Below the pieces are notes generated by a model. That model ran no database searches, was not told where the DNA came from, and saw nothing but the letters and a program-made list of their open reading frames with translations. Both the position numbers and the translations under genes were made by a program. From positions 28,612 through 92,611 of the forward strand of contig JAKCPI010001810.1 of the NCBI GenBank assembly GCA_023213315.1: 64,000 bases of DNA, given 5' to 3'. This stretch comes from Euborellia annulipes (Eukaryota > Arthropoda > Insecta > Dermaptera > Anisolabididae). Shown here piece by piece: positions 55,973 to 64,000 of the stretch. Within the stretch, counting starts at the first letter, position 1. The number at the start of each line of letters is the position of its first letter.

Positions 55973-56065
55973 CGCCATGGTAACAAAATATAAATATTTA
56001 CCCATGTTTACGATTTTTTTTATTTATTTACATTTTGAATTCTAAAATATCGGCGTAAATTTTTT
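55973..56065 (-). mobile_element. HEE fragment (middle of A and leader)
   Basis: CCATGGTAACAAAATATAAA...TTACATTTTGAATTCTAAAATA, then TCGGCGTAAA. No hairpin on either side. Confidence 0.65.
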
Positions 56066-56695
56066 GTCTGTGTACCGGGAGAGTCCCGGAAAGGATATGA
56101 TTCACAAAAAATCTTAAGTTCATGAATAATTAACCGCTAAAATAATCTCTACATATAAAAATGAAAAGGGAAAATGTATGTACCGGTATGTATATAAGTA
56201 GGCGAGCAAGGGGGTCCAGGAGGCGCAGCCCCAATGGCTAGACCGTGGGGGGGACAGCTCTATGGGAAGAATGTTTATAAGTTTTTAGTTGTCTGATATG
56301 TGGCTAGATGGCAATACTAGACTAGTTAAAAATTTATCCTGTAGAGTTCGTTCCATTCGCCAACAAAATAACATTGTTTCATGAGTTTAATAACAAATAA
56401 AAAAAAACATTATAAATTTGATTTAAATAAAATTGTAACGTGCCCTACTCAATTAATCACACGCAATTATTGCCCTTTAATATGCCCTAAGTGTTTAAAA
56501 AATGGGAAAGAAAGAAGTAAGTTCTTAATTTGTTGCTCTTATAATTAAATTTAATTATAATTTTTTTACAATTTTCAATAAATTTTTTTAACACTAATTT
56601 CTCTTTTTTTTCATTTACTGTTCATTTTCAAATAATTCTTTTAATCTTTTTTTTTATTTTATCATACCGATGAACATATGTAGGCCTATTAATAT

Positions 56696-56964
56696 CAAGG
56701 GCGGATACGGGGGGGGGGGTAAAGGCGGTAATTACCCCCCCCCCCCCGAGATTTGAAAAAAAAAAAAACTTTTTTTTCGAAAATAAATTTATTTTTATTG
56801 AAAAATTTTAAAAATTAATACTTAAAAGTTTGATTTGTATTTATATTCTGGCAAACAAGTACAGAATGCGCCTTTAAATTACCGAAATAAAGAAAAAATT
56901 GCGTGCTGTGCGACCAGTCACACCAGATTACCCCCTCTCCCCCGAGAAACACCTCTGGCCCTTG
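56696..56964 (+). mobile_element. hAT-type MITE, C-rich family (copy 6)
   Basis: ATTAATAT at 56688-56695 and 56965-56972 is a perfect 8-bp duplication. The left end is CAAGGGCGGATACGGGG. The right end is shortened (CTCTGGCCCTTG). It contains GTGCTGTGCGACCAGTCACA, the module H arm. Confidence 0.9.
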
Positions 56965-57080
56965 ATTAATATACAGAAAATATTGAATTAATATCAAAAA
57001 TTCAATACGGATTGGACGAGATTTTTCCTGTGCAACTATCACTCCAGTATTTGAAACAAATTAAATTTTTCGTGAGCAGT

Positions 57081-57272
57081 TTTTTTTTTTTTTTTTTTTT
57101 TATTTAAGGTCTTTTTCGGCATCTAAGGCCATTTAGACCCCTTCCCTATTAAGTTCAAATGATTAGTAGCCAATTCAAATTAAATAAATTTTTCTCGCTT
57201 GGGACGGGATGCGAACGCGGGACCTTAGGCCCGAGAAGCTAATGTCTTCTCTCTGAGCCACGGGTCTCCCGC
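57081..57272 (-). mobile_element. SINE2 (second tRNA-derived family)
   Basis: On the minus strand: CGTGGCTCAGAGAGAAGAC as A-box region, CGCGTTCGCATCCCG as B box, a short AT-rich body, GTCTAAATGGCCTTAGATGC, CGAAAAAGACC and poly(A). The tail block is shared with SINE1 (TAAATGGCCT-AG-TGCCGAAAA-GAC). A second copy is at 59209-59392. Confidence 0.75.
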
Positions 57273-57407
57273 GCAAAATAATAGGTCGACACGCGTATAG
57301 AGGGCGCTAAACTTATAAACAATTTTTAACCTGGAGCTGTCCCATCTTGATTGTATGATCTGAGGGCTAGACGGAAAGCCCCGCCGAAGGCGGGGCTTTC
57401 CGTCTAG

Positions 57408-57408
<1 letters not shown>

Positions 57409-57447
<39 letters not shown>

Positions 57448-57475
57448 CATATATGCATAGATAAAGAAAGTAATA
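57409..57475 (+). mobile_element. TA microsatellite and HEE T-end remnant
   Basis: A TA repeat (57411-57446) runs into TTACATATATGCATAGATAAAGAAAGTAA, the far half of an HEE T hairpin. Confidence 0.6.
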
Positions 57476-58072
57476 TATTTTTTTTTTTAGATATTCTTTA
57501 AAGTTTAATAATAAAAGGACGCAAAAAGAGAAACGAACGGTAGTAGAGTATTTAAAATATAAGAAATTTTTCATCTATTTTCAAAAAAATACGGAACAAC
57601 CTCAGGAATTTCAAAAAATGACGTAACATTTGAGTGAGGGAAGAAGATCAATCTTAGTCAATCTTAGTTGGGTAACAACCAAGATGTGAGCCACTGAATA
57701 TTTTTTGTAAACAAAATAATATTGACAAACTAAAATATAATGAAATGAATTGATTTTGCGAACAATATATTAAAGTTATTTGGTATTCGGTTACCAGGCT
57801 TAATTTGCTCTTTATATTAAAAAACTCATAAAAAGAAAATCTCCAAGAAAAAAGTTTTATATTGCAATGATGTAATAATATTAAAATTCCCTGCAAGATT
57901 CGTTCTCTTCCGCCCCTAAACTGCTGCTGCCAAGGGACCTGGGTGATATATTACGAAAATATTTAAAAGAAGGAGAAAAGATTGTAGCTGAGAAAGTAGA
58001 ATTGCCATTAAATGTAAGCAAAATATAATTCTTAGAAAAAGTCCATTAATGGAATTAATTAATATCAATAGA
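57476..58072. other. Unassigned AT-rich DNA
   Basis: No feature recognised. Confidence 0.4.
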
Positions 58073-58074
58073 AA

Positions 58075-58712
58075 AAAATCTGGTGTGACTGGCGCACAGC
58101 ACACAACTTTCTCTTACCTTCGGTAATCGAAAGTTGTGTTCTGTGCTTGTCACACCAGATTTTTTGTGTCGACATGTATTTAGTTTCCACAGTACGGAAC
58201 ATATGAATTCAGATATAAAATTTATAAGTATGGGAAATTTTTTTACCATGGCAACCATTTCTCCTATCTTTCCTATGAAATACAAGAGTAAAGTGGTCTT
58301 CAGAAGATTTCAATTGCAAAATGAGAATATACCTTTTAAAGAGAATCTAAAAATTAATTGATTTTTGAATTTAAAAAAAAAAAAATCGTTGAAGCAAATT
58401 TTGAGAAAATCGAAAAAAACTGAAAAAGTACATCAGTAAAGTACTAGTACTCTTTGGCCCCCGGGGGTGTTTAACTTAAATATAAAATTTAAACCTCGTA
58501 GCTCAATTCCTTCATGCTTAAAATTGAACACACACCCACACACCCACCCACCCACAGACAGACCATGTCGCGAAAACCACTTTTTTGGATTCAGGGGACC
58601 TCAAAACGTGAAGATCCATCAAAATCTCGACATCGAATTTTTGACATGAATCCAATACTTTCTCTCTATATAGGTATATATTACATATATACATAGGTAA
58701 GAGAAAGTAAAA
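58075..58712 (+). mobile_element. HEE copy (H-A-T), complete, 638 bp
   Basis: Perfectly palindromic module H (58077-58167) with CTTACCTTCGGTAATCG at the loop, leader, TTACCATGGCAACC, shortened GGCC region, CACCCA microsatellite and T hairpin ending GGTAAGAGAAAGT. This is the most compact complete copy. Confidence 0.9.
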
Positions 58713-59208
58713 AAACTTCTAAATAGTAAATTGGGAATTAATGTTCTCAAATTACACTCTCTCTGGTTCATAATTAATGAATGCCGTGATGTCAAAGTCA
58801 TAAAATTTTCAATCTTATAAATCAATATATAAAATATTCTTGGGGGTTAAAATAATTATAACAAGTGTAATATATTATTGGCAAACCAAAATACAGGAAT
58901 CTCATCTTTAAATGACTCTAGAAATTGACAATATAGATTTAAAAGATTTAGAAAAATCTGAATAAATTAAATAATAACATTAGTGAATTGATCATTTTGG
59001 TTGCCTAACTACTTTCTCAACAAAGGTACATACTGATGTCAGTCATAAATCAATCAATCATCAAGTTGAATTACGTCAAAGAAAAAACTATGGTATTTAT
59101 AATTTTCTATGTCAGCTTCCAATCACGATAAAAGGACAAATGAGGAAATAATAGCCACTTTGCCAATACTGCGTCCAAAAATAGCCAACTAATTAGTCTA
59201 AATTCATT
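58713..59208. other. AT-rich spacer
   Basis: No feature recognised. Confidence 0.4.
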
Positions 59209-59392
59209 TATTTTTATTTTTTTTAAGGTCTTTTTCGGCATCTAAGGCCATTTAGACCCATCCCTATTTATTTCAAATGATTTGTAGTAAAATGAAATGA
59301 AATAAATTTTTCTCGCCTGGGCGGAAGGCGAACCCGGGAACCCGGCGCGAGAAGCTAGAGTCTTCTCTCTGAGCCATGGGACAAGGGCATTT
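59209..59392 (-). mobile_element. SINE2, second copy
   Basis: On the minus strand: CATGGCTCAGAGAGAAGAC, GGTTCCCGGGTTCGCC, AT-rich body, GTCTAAATGGCCTTAGATGC and CGAAAAAGACCTTAAAA. The B box is slightly changed relative to 57081-57272. Confidence 0.75.
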
Positions 59393-59937
59393 TTATTGTT
59401 ATTTTATAAAAAAAAAAAAAAAATAATAATAGAAAACTCTGGCCGTAGCCATCTACGTGTGAAGTTCCCCGTGAAGTTACATCATTATTTTTCAAAAGAG
59501 GATGAAGTGAGATTCTAAATTGAAATTAGAAAAAAAAGAGAGAATATTTCAATTAAAACATTTATAAAAAGGACGACTAATCATAGATCGGAAATTAAAA
59601 ATTTTATCATGAGCTAGAAAATTTTTTTTAGAAAGAAAAAAATTTTAATTTTGAAGTTTTAATCAACGAACACTTAGGCTTATTATAGACATCAAAAATA
59701 AAAGTCAAAAAAGGTAAAAACTCATTGGCCCATTGATTTGTTGCCCGTTTTAAACGCCTTTTCTTGAATTATTGATTTTTCGGACATTCACCATTATGAT
59801 TCTCAAAAGGCGAAAATTTGAATTTTAGGGAAAAATGAATAGCCCAAAATTAATTGCAATGAATGGCAATTTATTTCCGCCACTTTGGCAATTAAAAGAA
59901 AAGACGTTTTAACAACTTTTGTCAGGCTTAACTCAGA
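59393..59937. other. Unassigned; short repeat shared with 63115-63165
   Basis: CTCTGGCCGTAGCCATCTAC (about 59440) and CCCCGTGAAGTTACATCATT (about 59468) recur as CTCTGGTCGTAGCCATCTAC and CCCCGTGAAGTTACATCATT at 63121-63166. A poly(A) precedes the first. The rest is AT-rich. Confidence 0.5.
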
Positions 59938-60094
59938 AATTTATTTAAGCCATTGGATATCAAATGGCTTAAATAAGAATGCCTGGACTCCCATTATGTA
60001 TATTAATCAATAACGGATATCGTCAAAATTTTATATGGCCTGAGTTGCCGAAAAGACTGTGTATGTGTGTGATTGTGAGTGTGAATGAGAAAAA
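59938..60094 (+). mobile_element. SINE1, 5'-truncated
   Basis: Begins at ATTTATTTAAGCC, with the palindrome, ATATGGCCTGAGTTGCCG and GT-rich tail, ending AATGAGAAAAAGACACG against module H of an HEE. The head with A and B boxes is absent. Confidence 0.78.
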
Positions 60095-60098
60095 GACA

Positions 60099-60193
60099 CG
60101 AAAAATCTGGTGTGCCAAGCACAGAACACAACTTTCGATTACCTTAGGTAAGAGAAAGTTGTGTGCTGTGCGACCAATCACACCAGATTTTTT
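60099..60193 (-). mobile_element. Solo HEE module H
   Basis: A complete hairpin of about 90 nt (AAAAATCTGGTGTG...CACACCAGATTTTTT) without body A on either side. A CGACAC leader remnant on the left has been joined by SINE1. Followed by poly(A) at 60234-60264. Confidence 0.8.
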
Positions 60194-60232
60194 ATAAAGT
60201 TTTTATAATAATGCCTGAGTATTGGGTTATTG

Positions 60233-60266
<34 letters not shown>

Positions 60267-60344
60267 ATTATTTAGCATGAAATTGATTTTACAAATTTTA
60301 TTTAAAAAAAAAATGTAATAAATTTTGATATATAGAAATATGTT

Positions 60345-60605
60345 CTATAGTTTATTGACATTTTCATAGAAAGGGGAGATATTCAATGAGGGATGTAGTA
60401 ATATTGGAAAGAATGTTGCATTTGCATGCATCCGTAGTTTTGAGAACCCTAGAGGCTGAACCCGCAGGCCCCTAGAGTCCCAAAGCCTTTCTGGGCTCAG
60501 CCGCACCCACTTTGACTCACTGCATAATTGGGGAGGAGATAAACGGGAAACGAACCCATGGATCCCCCATGTCATCAGCTACTCTTGCAAGCACAGCCTG
60601 CGGAA
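60345..60605 (-). mobile_element. Possible third tRNA-derived SINE type
   Basis: On the minus strand: GCTTGCAAGAGTAGCTGATG (A-box-like), CATGGGTTCGTTTCCCG (B-box-like, 60547-60563), a GC-richer body, and AATAAACTATAG near the end. A 76-codon frame is an artefact of the even composition. No target duplication was found. Confidence 0.4.
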
Positions 60606-61016
60606 ATAAGCTGATCCTGGTTTATACATCATCGCACAGATTTTTCTTTTCTTTTTTCAACTTATTACTGTTTGTTTAAACAGGCTAATATTAATAAACG
60701 CGTGCACAGCAGGGGACTCGGGCTCCAAAAGGGGATCAGGATAAAAAAAACAACTTCCTGAAAGAGGCGACCAGCAATCAATTGGAATTATTTATTTTTT
60801 CTAAAAAATCCTGGGATAAATAAATATTATTCATAATAAACAAAGGGCAAACGCATCCCGGTACATAGGCCTACATATGTTAGCAATATCGACTTACTAT
60901 ATTGTATACTATACTGTATCTTATCCCAAAATTATTATTCATTTTATTTGGTCTAAGCTTAAAAAATCTACCACCCAATTATTTTTAATTAAATTATATA
61001 GTCCTATGACTATTTA
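60606..61016. other. Unassigned
   Basis: AT-rich with a short even patch at 60690-60780. No call. Confidence 0.4.
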
Positions 61017-62355
61017 TTTTTACTTTCTCTTACCTATATATATAGTGAGGAACTATTGGATTCATGTCAAAAAAGTCGAGATTTTGATGGATTAATGGTA
61101 CACACGTTGAATTCCTCTGAATTCAAAAAAGTGGTTTTTGTGACATGGTCTGTCTGCCTGTGTGTCGGTGTGTGTGTGTGTGTGTTCAATTTTAAGCATG
61201 AAGGAATTGAGCTATGAGGCTGAAATTTTATATATAAGTTAAACACCCCCCCCGGGAGCGTGAAAATAAGCTTTTTAATCAAAATCGGCCAAAAAGTACT
61301 AGTACTTTACTGATGTAGTTTTTCAGTTTTTTCGATTTTCTCAAAATTTGCTCCAACGATTTTTTTTTTAAATTCAAAAATCAATTAATTTTTAGATTCT
61401 CTTTAAAATGTATATTCTCATTTTGCAATTGAAATCTTCTGAAGACCACTTTACTCCTGTACTTCATAGAAAAGATAGGAGAAATGGTTGCCATGGTAAC
61501 AAAATATAAATATTATGCCATATTTATAGATTTTACTTTCTCTTACCTATGTATATATGTAATATATATATAGAGAGAAAGTATTGGATTCATGTCAAAA
61601 AATTCGATGTCGAGATTTTGATGGATCTTTACGTTTTGAGGTCCCCTGAATCCAAAAAGTGGTTTTCGCGACATGGTCTGTCTGTGGGTGTGTGGGTGTG
61701 TGGGTGGTGGGTGTGTGTGTCTGTGTTCACTTTTAAGCATGAAGGAATTGAGCTATGAGGCTGAAATTTTATATTTAAGTTAAACACCCCCCCGGGACCG
61801 GAAAAATAAGCTTTTAATCAAAATCAGCCAAAGAGTACTAGTACTTTACTGATGTACTTTTTCAGTTTTTTTCGATTTTCTCAAAATTCGCTCTAACGAT
61901 TTTGATTAAAATTCAAAAATCAATTATTTTTTAGATGCTCTTTCAAATGTATATTCTCGTTTTGCCCTCAAAATTGTTTGAAGCACACTTTACTCTTGTG
62001 CTTCATAGGAAAGATAGGAGAAATGGTTGCCATGGTAACAAAATATAAATATTTTCCCATGTTTATAAATTTGACATCTTAAATTCTAATATATTGGCGG
62101 AAACTAAATATATGTCGACACAAAAAATCTGGTGTGACAAGCACAGAACACAACTTTCGATTACCGAAGGTAAGAGAGAAAGTTGTGTGCTGTGCGACAG
62201 TCACACCAGATTTTTAGATCTGCATTCAAATGTTCCGTACTGTAGGGAACTAAATATATGTCGACACAAAAAATCTGGTGTGACAAGCACAGAACACAAC
62301 TTTCGATCACCGAAGGTAAGAGAAAGTTGTGTGCACCAGTCACGCCAGATTTTTA
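61017..62355 (-). mobile_element. HEE copy interrupted by another HEE
   Basis: T end at 61017-61060 and body A to CCATATTTATAGATTTT at 61534. After the nested copy it resumes at TTTTTAGATCTGCATTCAAA (62212) with the leader and module H (62270-62355). Joining the two parts restores the normal ATAAATTTTACATCTG-like order. The H second arm is slightly shortened. Confidence 0.78.
61534..62216 (-). mobile_element. HEE copy (H-A-T), complete, nested in another HEE
   Basis: Complete from ACTTTCTCTTACCTATG to CACACCAGATTTTT. The host shows ATTTT on one side and TTTTTA on the other, consistent with duplication of a T4-5 target. The microsatellite is GGGTGTGTGGGTG-type here. Confidence 0.84.
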
Positions 62356-62500
62356 CATCTTGCATTTTAATATATCGGAGGAATTAAATATATGTCGACA
62401 CAAAAAAATTCTAGTGTGACAAGCACAGAACACATCTTTCGATTACCGAAGTTTAGTGAAAGTTGTGTTTGCTGTGCGATCAGTCACACCAGATTTTTAA
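62356..62500 (-). mobile_element. Third HEE module H with leader
   Basis: ACATCTTGCATTTTAATATA, leader AATTAAATATATGTCGACAC and a decayed H (62405-62500). Its body A is not adjacent, so it may be the outermost, now fragmented, host of this nest. A poly(A) run follows (62505-62530). Confidence 0.72.
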
Positions 62501-62530
62501 AAAAACAAAAAAAAAAAAAAAAAAAAAAAA

Positions 62531-63044
62531 CTCCAAGATTTACATAAAATTTTCTTCATATAGGCCCTCTATTATTAAATATTGTTATATAGGCCAATAT
62601 TGAAATAGTGGTAATGCATTGAAATAAAGTATGATTTGCTTTTTAGTTCCATATAAAAATATGCAGCTATGAAGAAGGCCTAGACAAGGGGGTGAATCGT
62701 CAGCCTAGGGCTGGTAATAAGATAAATTTGGCTGAAACACTCATCGGGATAGTCTTAATTAATCCAATAATATTGGGTCGATTCTGAAGAAATTAGCGAC
62801 CTGCCATTTATCTGAATCGGGACAATTTAATTGGCCCGGCAAAAAGAGCGAGCGACCGAAACGTCGAAAGCGAAAAAAAAGAGAACATTTTTATTTAAAT
62901 TCTTTTGACAGTTTTCTCATCTTAATAATATCTGATTCTACATCCACGAAATAAACACATACAAAATACACATACATAGATAAAAAAAATATTAATACAT
63001 TAATATTATAACTTAAATAGCTTTAAATATAAATATTTATTTAT
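62531..63044. repeat. Unassigned, contains GCGACCGAAACGTCG
   Basis: The segment 62690-62880 is GC-richer and ends GAGCGACCGAAACGTCG plus an A-rich run. It has the motif of the foldback group without a paired arm. Otherwise AT-rich. Confidence 0.4.
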
Positions 63045-63504
63045 TTATTTGAAATTCCTATCGGGATCACCGTTTATTTACCCGAGGTGCTTACGTGTAC
63101 AGACCTCAAACCCAACCGGCCTCTGGTCGTAGCCATCTACCGGCACCCCGTGAAGTTACATCATTTCCTATCTCTAACTCCTCCTCCTGCTTTCGTCTCT
63201 AGCTAGTGAAACTAATCCTTATTTCTGGTTGCAACCGGCTCCTTATATCCAACCTCTTCTATGCTATAGAGGATGTCCTGGTTTGAGGGAGGGACTTCCC
63301 TCAGCACCGGCGTGTAGCCTACTCCTTTCGAAGAATGCATCACTGAGAGGGAACCTTCTTTACGTCTCTTCCACAGGACGGGATGTCACAGCAACTCTCT
63401 CCTCGTAGAGTTGCCCTGAGGGCTATTGTGGTAAGATCCTATATTCCAATCCAGGGCTTGCTTGAGGATTTGTTTACATTAAATAAATATTTTTATTTGT
63501 GAAA
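63045..63504. repeat. GC-richer repeat, partly shared with 59440-59490
   Basis: The most even composition of the last 3 kb (63060-63440). Shares CGTAGCCATCTAC...CCCCGTGAAGTTACATCATT with 59440-59490. No boxes or frame were recognised; possibly the 3' part of an old LINE or SINE. Confidence 0.4.
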
Positions 63505-63585
63505 AATCCCACACGCCAAGGATTTGAACAGGTGATCTTCTTTTCAGAAGCTCACACCCTAGCTCACTACACCAGCGAGCCCTCT
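63505..63585 (-). mobile_element. tRNA-like SINE head
   Basis: On the minus strand: GGGCTCGCTGGTGTAGTGAG (A box), an anticodon-arm-like CTTCTGAAAAGAAG, ACCTGTTCAAATCCTTGG (B box, 63518-63535). The body downstream is AT-rich. It is unlike SINE1 and SINE2 outside the boxes. An open frame across it is not a gene. Confidence 0.5.
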
Positions 63586-63604
63586 TTAAATATAAATAAT
63601 TTTC

Positions 63605-63735
63605 GAGATAATTTAACAAATGGTTATATTTATTTGTTGGTGAGCCTATAGAGCTCCGGAAAGGCTGGCGATCCTGGGTTCGATTAATGGGGGCCTTGGG
63701 GCGTAAGGGGTCCCTAACAAAATTTGTTAAATATA
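63605..63735 (+). mobile_element. Partial relative of the tRNA-Arg-like SINE at 8548
   Basis: TTGTTGGTGAGCC, then CTCCGGAAAGGCTGGCGATC, CTGGGTTCGATTAATGGGGG, match the second half of the core at 8548-8704. ATTTAACAAAT and ATTTGTTAAAT flank it as an inverted pair. The A-box half is deleted. Confidence 0.5.
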
Positions 63736-64000
63736 AATATCGTTTATTATACAGTATAAACATAATTTTAAAAAGATTTTTTCATTTTAATTTTTATTTC
63801 AAGTAATAAAATCAATAGAGTGCTCAATTAACTTAAAAAGTATAAAATTGTTTGTTTAGTAATTATCTAGTTATTGTCCTTATAACCTGAATAAATTTAG
63901 AACAAGATTATAATTAATAATAAGCCTGTATAATAATTAACGTAACCAGCAGCTTTTAAAGGTTAAATAAGAGAGATTTATTATTGTGAATATTTTATTT
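63736..64000. other. AT-rich DNA
   Basis: No feature recognised up to the window edge. Confidence 0.4.

Larger units (their letters stand above)
56146..57407 (+). mobile_element. Helitron-like non-autonomous element, 1.26 kb
   Basis: Starts A|TCTCTACATATAAAAATGAA and ends with a perfect 19-bp stem (CTAGACGGAAAGCCCCGCC, loop GAA, 57367-57407), the last four bases being CTAG followed by T. A|TC...CTAG|T with a GC-rich 3' hairpin and no target duplication is the Helitron signature. A GC-rich patch (GGGGGTCCAGGAGGCGCAGC) is near 56210. A hAT MITE and a SINE2 are nested. No Rep/helicase frame. The right flank is an HEE T end (57409-57475), so it inserted there. Confidence 0.65.

Noticed and set aside
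2226..62387. Many open frames of 60-110 codons with peptides such as KIWCD, SCVLCLSHQIFCVD or FNLNIKFQP
   Set aside because: They are translations of HEE modules H, A and T in various frames. The same peptides recur at each copy, and frames end at microsatellites, so they are not genes.
2400..63585. Functional tRNA genes at the tRNA-like heads
   Set aside because: None has a complete acceptor stem and anticodon arm. All continue into SINE bodies or inverted repeats.
63479..63763. 94-codon minus-strand frame
   Set aside because: It crosses two tRNA-like SINE segments, and its most protein-like part is the SINE head in translation.

Overview
The window looks like repeat-saturated, strongly AT-rich DNA from an invertebrate animal, possibly an arthropod. 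The reasons are tRNA-derived SINEs, a 5'-truncated non-LTR retrotransposon with an RNase H/zinc-knuckle tail, and many small non-autonomous DNA transposons (hAT, piggyBac, pogo/mariner and Helitron-like). The species cannot be named from sequence alone. I find no intact protein-coding gene. The only recognisable coding sequence is the retrotransposon remnant at 1093-1676. Long open frames elsewhere are translations of repeats. Two copies of a branch point, pyrimidine tract and AG|GTAAGT arrangement on the minus strand (about 8.3 and 41.8 kb) hint that the window may lie inside a long intron of a minus-strand gene.

The dominant component is a family I call the hairpin-ended element (HEE), with more than 15 copies or fragments in both orientations. 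Its left end (module H) is a palindrome of about 90 nt beginning TCTGGTGTGAC. Its right end (module T) is an AT-rich hairpin ending GGTAAGAGAAAGT. Between them lies body A (about 500 bp), body B plus A, or B joined to the end of A. Copies are flanked by A-runs, and two nested cases suggest insertion into A5/T4-5 with duplication of the run. No coding capacity is visible, so any mobilising enzyme must come from elsewhere.

SINE1 (about 260-270 bp; A and B boxes, a palindrome in the body, GT-rich tail, poly(A)) has 11 copies or fragments. Several have clear 10-18 bp target duplications and several sit inside HEEs. At least four other tRNA-like SINE types occur. DNA transposons with visible target duplications include four hAT-type families (8 bp), a 733-bp piggyBac MITE (TTAA), a pogo/mariner MITE (TA) and a 1.26-kb Helitron-like element (A|TC...CTAG|T). 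At 33.1-34.6 kb four insertions are nested.

Layout: 0-5.4 kb has the LINE remnant, an HEE with SINE1, and foldbacks. 5.4-15.4 kb has scattered SINE1, HEE and hAT elements. 15.6-16 kb is a GC-richer single-copy patch with a perfect X-box. 17-23.7 kb is sparse, with pogo and hAT MITEs. 23.7-25.7 kb is an HEE carrying two nested palindromic elements. 28.3-35.3 kb is a dense hAT cluster. 37.5-45.8 kb mixes HEE, SINE1 and Helitron-like ends. 47.4-62.5 kb is HEE-rich. 63-64 kb has two more SINE types. Stretches with nothing recognisable are listed as such.
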